From positions 1,062,274-1,126,273 of the forward strand of contig NW_019091358.1 of NCBI RefSeq assembly GCF_001949145.1: a stretch of DNA of 64,000 nucleotides. Reading direction: 5' to 3'. The notes beneath the pieces were generated by a model. The model was given only the letters and a program-made list of their open reading frames with translations, did not search any database and was not told where the DNA came from. The translations under genes and the position numbers were made by a program. Below are positions 1 to 12,100 of this stretch, piece by piece; position 1 is the stretch's first letter, and every line of letters starts with the position of its first letter. Source of the stretch: Acanthaster planci. Taxonomy: Eukaryota > Echinodermata > Asteroidea > Valvatida > Acanthasteridae.

Positions 1-165
1 GTTCTTATCCAAATACAGACAGCTGTATGACATGACCAATCAAATTGCCAATGCCTTGAAGACCCAAGGGGTGAAGAAAGGTGACCGTGTGGCCATCTAC
101 ATGCCTGTCTCCCCCCTTGCTGTGGCTTCCATGATGGCCTGTGCTCGGATCGGTGCTATCCACAG
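1..165 (+). CDS. ACSS1: ACSS1 exon 1 of the window (partial gene)
   Basis: The frame starts at base 2 and reads [17 protein letters not shown], then [18 protein letters not shown], then ACARIGAIH. This is the conserved early part of the adenylation domain. The donor is AG|GTAAAG at 165/166, leaving 2 nt of a Ser codon. The left edge is uncertain: the window cuts in here, and the first five codons fit the family poorly. A CAG at 16-18 could be an acceptor, although the conserved Tyr-Arg codons (14-19) overlap it. Confidence 0.9.
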
Positions 166-3100
166 GTAAAGTGCCAGCCATTGGTAGATAGTTTGGGAGT
201 AGATGAAGGATGAATGTGGACTGTGGCCCCCCTGAAAAAAACGGATGAAAGAAGTTTGTACAGGACTTGAAAAATAAGAGAGGTGCCCTCTTGGGCCATT
301 TAACATCCTATCCCACCGGAAGAGAGTGGACAGCCCCCAAATGCCTCCTCAACCATCAGAAAGGACATAAAATGTTTACAGAAAGAGATTCAAAGTGTTT
401 TACCCTTGAAAAAATGTGCTCCCCCTTGGCAAACTTTTATACTCGTATCATACCAGAAGTACCTCTCAAAAGAAATTATATGTTGATACTAATAGAACTT
501 CATTACTCAAAAATAGTCTTGTACAATGCGGTGTCCAATACTGGAATAGCCTAAATGAAATTATAAAAGCAGCGCCCACTTTATTAACATTTGCTCTAAA
601 GTTGAAATATCTAATATTTTCTGAATACATCACCTGTACCGACTAGAATTGTATTTTGATGCATTGTATTATCTCCTGCCTGTCAGTGTTTGTCCGTATG
701 TGTATCACTGCCAAAAACATATTCATGTCTTGTATTGTCCTGTGTTATAATATGTATGTCTGTCAATAGGTTAGGGTACAAAAGCAAATCTATGCTTCAC
801 CCTTTACCTAAATGTTGTTCTTTAACGTGTTAATAAATAAACAGAGGTGTACTGGATTTGCCCTCAGTGTTGGCAGCATGCAAGTGCTGATAGCTTTGAG
901 TGGTGTAGTAAATGTACATGTTGGAACTCTTGTGAGTTAAATTAAAAAAAACTGATAAACTGAGTTCTTTAAATTCACTTGCATATAACAAATTCTCCAT
1001 ACTAAAGACACTTTTGCTATACCTCGTGATTTGAGGCCAATTTTGGATTAGTTACAGTGCATAACACCTTGCACAATGCACTGTTTTCAATGGATAAGAA
1101 GGCCACAAAGGAGCCAGTCCATTCCAGAGCTGTGCAAAAGCTTTCCCCGAATCATGAGGTATAGCAACAGTCTCTTTAGTCTGAGGAATTCAGTTTGTAA
1201 TGTTTATGTGCAATCAGATTTAACACAGTGTACCAGATTTTATTCAAATTTAACTGGCAGAAGGCTAGTTGCTTCTTACAATGAGCTATCAAGCGTTATC
1301 ATTGCCCTATCATGCGGCCAAGGGAATATAAAAACCTACATGTAGTGCTCAAGGTAGAATAGTAAAAATTACATATACTGTGTGATATATCATAGGCCAC
1401 TTAAACGCAACCTGTGGTTGAGGTTTTACAATAATACTGACCACCACCCCTACTCCTAAGACATTGAGATTTTACATCTTGGTACCTCTGTCTTGAATAC
1501 TGTTTTTTTATTGGCTGAGAACAATCACATGACCGGGTGACAAATACACATGCCATCATCACCTTCGGCCATCACATCACATTGTGATATCTATTGAGTA
1601 GTCCCCACCCCACAGTTCAAATCCATAGTGCGTGGACCACTTGCCAGACCATTCACTGGTACCTCTGCAGCTTTCACCATACAGTTGATAATAGTTAACT
1701 CTAGTGGGAGCAGGGAACCGGTACTGCAATATGATCAGCTGATGGAGCCCTGCATTTTTTTGTTCGCAGTTGAAGTCAGCTGGAAGTTTGTTTCTGTGTT
1801 TTAGGTTTCTCAAAATGTCTACCGAGCTTGGAGACACATGCCAATTTTTCTTCAAAAATGGTTTTTAAGACATAAAAATATTCCATCTCCTTTGAGACTT
1901 GTGTTACCAGCACAATACGGGTGGTTCACAGTAGTGGGCCTCCACGAGTTTACATCGTGTTGACCAATCACAGTGCGCGAAATCTGTTGACCCAGTGCAC
2001 GTTTGGAAAGTGTGGAAAAATTTCCTGCAATGTGATTGGTCAACGCGTTACAAAATCCTGGAGGCACACTATTGTGTATGAACTGTAATAAACCGACGTT
2101 GTGATGTACTGAGTCTCTCAGCATGTTACAACTTTCTTACCAGCAATGGACTAAGATACTTGTCAGTCGGGTTAAATTTGAGACCTTCAGGTGAGGAGAA
2201 TGTTACAAAGAATTCAAGATAATAACAAAACATTCACCGACCGCTGTGATTTGGGACATGATCTTATAACACCCTCGTGCAATATACATTTACATGCGTA
2301 TATCATTTACACAATTTCAGTCAGAGCCAGACCAATGGCCACAAAAAGGAGAGCTTTAGAGTTTTTGTTAGATGTCTCTGTGATGTCACACATACACTGT
2401 ACATTCACTGAAAATTGATCACTCAACTTTATGAAGATGAAAACAGGCTTCATGAACAACCAGTCACATACATGAAGTGTTTTAAGATTTTTTTAGATTT
2501 AGATTTGTTTATTGATTGAGTGCATGTGATGTACATGCATGCTCTTTCCTTTGTAAATGTTGTGATATAGAATTAATTTGTAAACAGATCATTGAATTGT
2601 ATTGTTGTGGGATTCTAAAACTTGTTGTTATCTAAAAAAAAAAAACCATGAAATTCAAATGTATTGCACAACGTAGTGTGATATACAAAAGTGTATATAA
2701 TGTATGTACATGTAGCTATTTAAAATAGTCTTTGTATGTTTGTATTTTTACCTATGTTGTGATGCTGTGTCATGTAAATGTATATAAATGTATATACATA
2801 CATGTACACCCCTGTCTGATAAAAACTGATTATATTTTAGTGAAATTATTTTTACTATTTGGTTTTGCAGTGTTGTGTTTGCTGGCTTCAGCGCTGAAGC
2901 ATTAGCCAGCCGGATTAGAGACGGTAAGGTTGTTTTGACTTTTTGCATAATGATAATAATTCGAGTGTATGAAACCTTTAGCTTTTTGTTAAACTACCCC
3001 AGTGATTTCCTGGGACTTGCAGTATTTTTGAGGGATTTCGAACGGCGCAGCTTAGCCGGTTTTGCATGAAATTTACAATGAAGTCAATATCTCAAGTTTG

Positions 3101-6100
3101 TTCAACGAAGAATGTGTACTATTATACATGTATGTAGCTCATAGTGCTTGTTTTCAAAGGACTCAAGAAGCCGCTCTGGAAACATGTTTTGAAGGAAAGG
3201 GTTAAGGAGGTTTGGGGAAAAAAGCAACAGAAGAAAAGCCATAATTTCCATTAGTTTGTCATTTACACATGTATTGTCAGCTTGGCCAACTTGATTGGAA
3301 AACATAATGCAAGTACAGAACTTCATGGATTGTGGTGGAACCTACCTAGATGTACCGTACCGTACCCTAGTCAAATGCGGAGGAGTCCTACGGAATGTGG
3401 GAGGGGCTCTTTGGAGAGCAGCAGCCTTATGTTACATTTTGGAGGCATAGTGCCATTTCCATTGCACGTGCGTGCACGTGCGTGCATGTTTCTGTTTAAT
3501 ACAGGGCAGCAGGGTTGTGCGCATTCCAATGAAAATTTTGTGCCGCTTGCCCCACATAATCAAGACCTTGCAAAATATGTCATTTGTTGGTTCACACCAG
3601 TTGGCCACACAGCAGACTTTGCTGTCCCGTGCCCCACTGCTAGTGCGTTCCTGCACCTGACACCTGGCCTGAGAGGTATTTATGCTACAGTGGATTTCAT
3701 TTGTACCCTCTGATGTTGATTTCTGCACAGGCGATGCGCAGACGATAATCACGGCAGACCAGGCCGTGAGGGGGGGCAAGGTGATTGAACTCAAGAAGAC
3801 TGTTGACAGTGCTGTCAGTCTGTGTCCAAACATCAAGCGTGTGTTTGTAGCCAAGAGGACGGGGAACCCTGTGCCCATGTCACAGACTGACATTCCACTG
3901 GAGGAGGTTGGTTTTTACATTTAGTATGTAGAAAACTGATGGTATTTAACTTGCTGTATTTGTGCCAGTGCCTATTGTTGCAAATGGGTCATTCCATGAG
4001 GTTAGGGCACAGTTAGTGACGGTGTCCTTGTTACATGGGTAACTTTCACCACCTGTCATGACCTGTAGATTACGTCATTTACTCTGTAAAAATAACACAC
4101 ACCTCTGTATTCAGCCTTGCAAGATGTATAACTTGGAATCCGCAGGCAGGGAAATAGCTGTTCATTTTTACGGAACCCATGTAACGATGGACACCGTCAC
4201 AAATTGTGCCCCAACCTCATGGAATGACCCAAATAGAAGCCATCACAAGTTACAAGAAGTCAGTCACAAAGCAACCACGAGTCAGGACTCAATTCACAAG
4301 CAAGTTGGTCCCTCGTCAGTCACAAGCCAATCACAAGTCATAAGATCTTCAGTTGGGTCACTAGCAAGTAAGTCCCAAACCAATCACAATCCATTATTTA
4401 CAGGCCATGTCCAGAGAGTCCACAGAATGCCAACCAGAAATCCTGGACTCGGAGGACCTCCTCTTCATGTTGTACACATCAGGATCCACGGGGGCACCCA
4501 AGGGCCTGTCACACTCCCAGGCAGGCTATCTACTGTATGCATCACTCACGCATCAGGTATTTATACACAGATGCTGAGAACATGTGCACAAACGGAATTA
4601 AGGATTCCCAAGGCAAGATTGAAATTCTCACGGTTTACTTGTTGCTGTCGCTCTTTCCCATGTGTCTCAGCTGAAAGGGAATCCACCAAGCATACAGGTA
4701 TTTGGGTAATTCTATAAATTAGGGGTCCAACTTGGGGACATTTTTGTGTCCTGTTATACGCGAAGCCAGTCAACTTTTCTTCATGTAAAATTGTAACCAC
4801 TTTATCAAACATTGTGCAGATTGAACTGTATATTGTACAAGTCATAAACAATGTAATCCTGTTTGATCTACAGAATGTGAACAGTACTAATATTAGTTCC
4901 ATCCAGAAAAGCTGAATGGTTTCACCCGTAACAGAACACCAAAATGTCCCCAAGTTGGACCTCTAATTTATAGAATCACCCATGTACATGTAGCAGTAGT
5001 TGACTCTACCAGGTGTACTGGAGTGAACAGTGGTATTGTAATAATGAATCCAGCCTCCCCCCTCCCCTGACAGTGTGGTGGATAGATTGGGGCTGTGGAT
5101 TACGGGTAGAAGTCTCAGCATATGAAAGCGAGGATTAGCTGATTGAGCTCGTCCACAGAAGGGGGTAGATGGCATTGACAGACGGGGGTGCCCAGATGGG
5201 GAACCCGAAAATGCCAGCAGGGCTAAACATTTAGTGATTGTTTCCGTCCAAAAGTATAGACCAACCAGTTGAGAAATGACAAAAGGGGAAAGGGGGAGAG
5301 CTCTCATTTGAAACGGAAAGCAAAATTAAATGGGCTGGCGCATCGCCTCTGGGTCTGCTAGCAGCACAGGATTCTAAAACTTCCAGAATGTGCTTTTTAT
5401 TCTGAATCTTACTGCAAACATTTGTATAGATATTTGGTTCACATTTGTGTAGCGTCAGTAAGAGGACTCAAAAAGTAAAGAAAAAAGCCAGAAGTTATTC
5501 ATTTTACACATGTACAGACTTATTTTTCTCATACTTGTGTTTACTGCATTGTCCTGCGGTCAGATCCCGGCACTTGTTTTGCATGTACATTGAAAAAAAA
5601 AAGCACTTTCAATTACGTGAGTGTGAATGTGACGTCAACCCGTGGCCACCCACTCACATTTTCAGATGTACTTCGCACGAATACCCACGCCACGCCTAGG
5701 TAGTTAACAAAGGTCTCCCCTGGCCCGTCCTTGGATGTTTCATTCTGTTGGAGACCTTGATTTTTTTCCCGGCTGCCTGCCAAATCACTCATGCAATAAA
5801 TGGGATAGACCTTGACCACATTTAGGTCTATTTAGGTGTTGTGCATAAATTTACAGCGGTGCACATCCGTAAAGTGTTGTTGGAATGTGTACAAAAGAGC
5901 GCAGGCGATTTATTTCATTTCTAATAGGAGTAACAATTACACCATAAAACTCTGCAAGCACAAGATATTTATAACTGACAGTAGCACTGAAAGGAAGCCT
6001 TGATAGGTCGCTACTCAAGGAGTCCATTTTGTGAATTTTACTTTGGAACTTGTTTTGTGCAACTTTCTTCTTTCAAAATGAAAGAAAGCTGTTAGGCATC

Positions 6101-9100
6101 TCCTTTTGGTTACTGTTTTTTTTTTAAACTCCATGCACTTCCTGACCAATGAGGGTACTGTTGATGTGATGTCATTACATGAAGACACCGTTTGGTTTTT
6201 TTTTTCTTGATATTGTAAACCCAACATCTGCACATATTTGTGAGGAAACATTGCTTATAGGGCTACTAAACTTAAACAACAAGGAATCACCAAAGAGAAA
6301 AAACATTTGACAGCAAAAGAAATGTCACACTGATTTCTACCTTAGATTTCTCATATTTGCTCATAATTGCATTATATGCAAACTTGTATCAGCATGAAAT
6401 GATAAAAAGCACTAAAATGCCCTTGAAGTGGCACTACGAAAAGTAAAAATCAGATTATATGGAACTCCAGCATTTATAAAACTGCATTAAAATTATAATA
6501 GTGTAGTTGTAATAGTAATATTAATAATTCTTGACATAGCGTCTTACATTAAAAAGGCTTTACAAAGAGAATCACAGACATAAATAAAAACCAAATGACA
6601 AAATGATTAATATAAACATTAAGAATAATACCTTACAAAAATGAATATCTTGAGTTACATTTTTAAAAATCCAGTTCAATTCACAATCACAAAATTGCCC
6701 TGCATGGCCAATTAATTGAAGGACCTTTGATGCTACTCTGGGGTCCGATGTCCACCTCGGGAGCAGGGCGGACGTCAAACCTGACAGTTCTGGGGATTCT
6801 TCGATGCCATGTGGCCATGCATAATGTATTCCTAGGAACTGGTAACCAGATCCAGTCAAACATGCCCTACAAGGTTTTTTTGGTTGGGGTGTTCTGATTT
6901 GGTTGGGGTGTTTTTATTTGCCTCAGAAAGAGCAAACTGAGTCCTTTGTTTTGGTGTATCGCTCAGTTTGGCATGCTGATGAGAATTTGTTCTAGATTCA
7001 CTCAAAAGCCTGTAACTCAACTCTAGCAACTCATGACTGATAATGTTAGATTAGGTGATATTTTGTGCGTCTCAAAAATATGCAGCAATTGACACGGCCT
7101 TGGAAAATGATTGTTGGGATTAACATGATTATCCCACCTGTAAGCTTAATTGTCGATGCTTGCAAATATGTCCATGTACACTTCTGGTCATGTCAATTGG
7201 AAAGCAGTCTTGCTTCAGCGGAAACTGGATTCCTCTAACAGAGAAAACCTGACCTGTTTTTGCAGATATGTTTATAGTGATCTAGTTCACAAAGAACTGA
7301 TCATGTTAAGATACTTTGCGCCTTGTGCGTGTTCCCATTGCTCTGCAAAATCTGACCTCAAACTTTTGTCACTTTACACATCATCCTTGAGCATGTTTCT
7401 TTCCTTTTTCATTTTTTTTTTGGGGGGGGCCTACTACACAAGCATTTGTTCCGAATCGCTAAATGAAAGAGCTGTTTTTGTAGAATGATCAAGTCAACAC
7501 AAACATGGCAGATCTCAACCGTGGGAACATCTCAACTGTGGGAACAGTTTTCATGAAGAATGCAAAGAGCACATGAAATAAACCTTGTCCAGCCCAATAG
7601 ATTTGTAATGGGAATTGGGTTCATTTATACACAGGCTCTTCACGGTGATGATACCTCAGAATCCATCTGATACTTGTTACGAGAGACTTTACATCAGGCA
7701 GAATTTCACACACACCGTTGAGTACAACACTTTGCCAAAAATACTAATCGTAGCAATCTCTTTGTTGGTGGTTGTTTGTTCACTTATTACATCGCGGAGA
7801 GCTAGCAAAGGTGGTGCAAACTCTACTCCAACAGGTCACCTTTAGGAGTCATCATTCAAGCGGAAAATCTTTTACACTGTAAAGCAAGTATGTGGAGCAG
7901 TTTGGGTGTTGTGAAAAACGGTGTTGTAGTTGAGACCTCTTAAGACCATCACAAGACCAGCATGAGACCTCCACTCTGAATTCCAGCCACGCACTGCAGT
8001 ATTTCAGTGAACTGTAACAAATGCATTCGTTTGTTGTTGTTCACCCCGGTATTTATATTAATGGGTCTCATGAATGGTCTTGTGTCTGGTCTTGTGTCTG
8101 GTCTTGTGTCTGGTCTTGTGTCTGGTCTTGTGTCTCGTCTTGTGTCATGTCTTGTTTCTGGTCTTGTTATGGTCTCGACTACAACGCTGGGGAAAAACTT
8201 AAATGCCCGCCTGCATGTACAAGTAAAAAGGATGCCTGGTTATCGTCAAACAGCACAGAGACAAGGTAGTCTGTTACCAAAACGTGTTTGTTAATGGTAT
8301 CCTAATTCTGATTTATACAAATGTGTTCATTCTTTTGGGTTTTTTTTACATTGGAATTACTCATTGTAGATGGTGTTTAACTACCAGCCTAGTGATGTGT
8401 ACGCCTGTGTAGCAGATATCGGCTGGATCACAGGCCACACCTATGTAGTCTACGGTCCACTAAGCAATGGGGCTACCACTGTCCTGTTCGAGAGCACGCC
8501 GACCTACCCTGATCCAGGTATTATCATCTCTTCAATCTGTGCCTGGGTGTGTTTGAGCTAGGCAGATATGCTTTTCAATCAATGAAGTGGCTTCTGGGAG
8601 CTTGCTTAAATACCTTGATTTGGGCATTTTGCATTTCACTGAATTCTTCTGTATCTGATCGAGGGTTCACTGGTGTACCCCGATCCTGGTACGAGTACAT
8701 GCACACAGTGTTGTTCTTCACAGATAATGCTTGAATGTATATTTGAGGGTACCCCAGCATACCCTGATCCAGGTATTATACTTTCCAATCAGTTATTGGG
8801 CATCAGTGATGATTGTCCACCTCCGGACATCATGCATTTTCCCACTTTATTGGATTCTGTGCTAAACTGTGGCCTCTTTGGTAAAAACTGCACCGTGGCT
8901 GTGCCCAAATGTAACAGCTATGGCCAGAAATATATGTAATATTTGCTCCCAAAGAAGCCACTGGCTACACACTAGCCGCTTCCCTTGGATATGAGCCTTG
9001 GTTTTGAGTCGAGCCAGGGTTTCATCTAGGACTAAAATATCTGCCTGTCATATCTAAAATGTTAAAAACTGCCTGTCCACTCCCAGCAAAATTTGTGTAA

Positions 9101-12100
9101 TGGATCTCGAAATGGAAACTTGACGTAGCTTTGTTGAGAGCAGAGCCTCTCACATAAGGTCCTGCAGACTTTGTTGGGAGGAGAAACTTCTTAGAAATGA
9201 ATACGTTTACGACATGACGTCACACTTTGTTTACATGCGTGCTTTCCTGTGGCAGTGAGGTTAGACTAGATCCATCGAGCCAAATAGGAAAGCATACATG
9301 TAAAGAAAACATGATGTCATTATGTTATAGGTCTGTTGGATTTACCGATATCATGCCCCGGGGGGGGGAGATTTCCCCAGAAAGTTCCCCTCCGAATCTG
9401 ACCTCCAGGGATTCAACAAAGTTTGGAGGATCCATCCAAACGAACCAGCTGTGCTGATGCTGTGGAAAATGTTTTGCAGGTCGGTACTGGGAGATGGTTG
9501 AAAGGTTGAAGTTGAACCAGTTCTACGGCGCCCCTACAGCCATTCGACTCCTCCTCAAGTTTGATTCTTCCTACGTCACCAAATATGACCGTTCCACGCT
9601 CAAGACGCTTGGCTGCGGTATGTAGTCGGTGATGCAAAAGTGACCCCATTCTGCCAAAAAGATATGACCCTGTACGTTTTCGGTTCTTGCTGACATTAAA
9701 AATCCATGCTTGTTCCATGCTCTTTGTTATTTCTATTTTTTTCCCCTTAAAAATAATGGTTGTTTAACAATAAAATAAAATGCAGATAATATGTGGTATG
9801 CCTGTTAAAATCAGGACCTTTAAATTCTAAGACATGAAACAAAACGATAAGCATAAAATAAGCAAGCATGAAAAATTAAAACCCCATTTAAGATCTTGTG
9901 AACTGTCCTGTGTCATGGTCACTAACCAGAAAACACTGATAACTGTAAACAAACCCTAAGGTAAACATGTAAAATGTCAAGGAAAATTGATTTGTATCCA
10001 TGTTCCATTGAAATGGTAACTTACCACCCATTTGTTCTTACTCTCACCTGACTGTATGCAAGTTAGCAATACAAATGTTAATTTTTATGAATTGTTTTTG
10101 AGTTTGGGTTTGGGGGGTTTCTTTTGAGGACACAAGTTCGCAATCTTTTTCTCTGTCTCCTTTCTTTGTCCAGTTGGTGAGCCGCTCAACCATGAGGCTT
10201 GGGAATGGTACAATGACATAGTAGGAGAAGGAAGGTGCTCTCTAGCAGACACATGGTGGCAAACAGGTGACAACATATTTGTTTTCCTAAAGTTGGGGGC
10301 ATTTCTTTCTTAACATTAGGAATACTTGTAAACAACAGAATCTTTTCAACTTTACATTTGCACCCACCTCCAGAAGTTGCTAAGCGTGAAGTTTCCAAAT
10401 AATGGATGGAATCCATTTTGCAAATTAAATTTGAATAAAATTTGGTGCACTGGGTTCTTTAAATTCAGGTGAACATTACAATTTGAATTCTTCGTAGTAA
10501 AGACACTTGTTGTACCTCGTGATCTGGGCCAAGCTTTTGCTTAGTTACAGAAGACAAACCTTGCACCAATACTTTGTTTTCAATAAATAAGAAGGGCACA
10601 GAGGAACCAGTCATTTCCAGAGATGGTGGTCGCTATGCAAAAGTTTGCCCCCGAACCACGAGGTATATCAACAGTGTCTTTAGTCTGGGGAATTCAAATT
10701 AATTTTGGATTTTTTTTGCCCTGCCTGACGTGTATTTTAACACTGTATACTCAGTGTTTGCCCCCCGGAGGCTTTTGAAGAAAACCACAAGCCTACTCAG
10801 GTGGGGCTTGAACCCACAACCCCCTGCTTACTATTTCAGACATCTTAACCACTCAACCACCGAGCATGTGGGTGTCAGCTGGCTGGTTTGAGTCAGATGT
10901 AGCAGCGGGTACAGCGAACAACTGATTTCAAGGATGGATTTGCGCCAAGGAGATGTTAATTAATTTTGGATTTTTTTGCCCTGCCTGACGCGTTGTATAA
11001 CACTGTATACTCAGTGTAGGAAGTTGTGGGTTCGAGTCCCACCCGAGTACGCTTGTGGTTTTTTTTTTCACAAGCCTTCGGGGGCAAACACTGCGTTTAC
11101 AGTGTTATAATACACATCAGGCAGGGCACAAAAATCCAAATTAATTAACATCTCCCTGGCGCAAATCCATCCTTGAAAACAGGAATTCAAATTGTTATGT
11201 TTATGTTCAATCAGATAACTCAGTGTACAAGATTTTATTCAAATTTAACTTGCAAGAATCGTATTGTTTACTCAGTTATTGAAGGTAGAGGTATTTGAGA
11301 ATAGGTTATTAGTTTGATTGAGAGAGAGTCAGGTCCCAGTTCTGAAAGAAAGTGGCAGTCGAAGTCTAAGCTCTGCACCTGTTGACTTCGGCGCAGACAC
11401 CTGATGTGGCTGTCTCGTGCAGTTGACGCTGGCATGGGTACAGGGGCAAGCTGAACTTGAAAGTGAACCCCTTGGTGTTAGGCTGTCCAGGGTGATTTTG
11501 ATGATCAGACTCTCAAATGACTGAAGTGAAGGGGCATAGCGAGAAGATTCCACAGTGGGATTTTCCTGGGATGCATTGTGCTTTGAGGACAGATTTTGCT
11601 GGAAGAAATGTATTCAGCTAGTCAGGAACTAGGCTGATGGAGTGCAAGGTCACTTCTTCGATTTGAAGGGCACACATGTTTTAAAGAAGATTCACTCAGC
11701 CTCTTAAACTGAACAGACACATAAGCCAAAGACGTAATAAAAGCCATGAAAAACGGTTCCTTCATCATAGTTCTCCCCTTGTTACATGTACATCAGTACT
11801 TGAGACCAGCCATGTGATGTACATGTACTTAGGATTGACTAGGTGTTGTGTCCAGAGCATAGGGAACTCAGGCTGAAAGTTGGCAATATCTTAAGTATAG
11901 GGAACTCTCTGGAATTTGCACCTGCCGATGACCACAATGGCTATATTTGTATCTGCCCACAGAGACTGGAGGCATTATGATCACTCCCCGCCCATCCAGC
12001 CCTGGGGCTGAGATCCACCACGGTCCAATGACGCCATTCCTTGGTATTGAGCCTGTTCTCATGAGCGACACAGTAAGAAATTCCCATCTTCTTATCCCGT

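Larger units (their letters stand above)
166..2870. other. ACSS1 intron after exon 1 (2.7 kb)
   Basis: Contains the LINE fragment, FB-A copy 1 and FB-C copy 1 listed separately. From about 2100 to 2870 only AT-rich intron is seen. Confidence 0.6.
4557..8369. other. ACSS1 intron 4 (3.8 kb)
   Basis: Contains FB-D copy 2 and FB-B copy 1. From about 5000 to 7900 no exon, RNA or named repeat was recognised. Confidence 0.6.

Noticed and set aside
3432-3893. 153-codon open frame on the minus strand
   Set aside because: It lies antisense to ACSS1 exon 3 and has no recognisable domain; a shadow of the coding exon.
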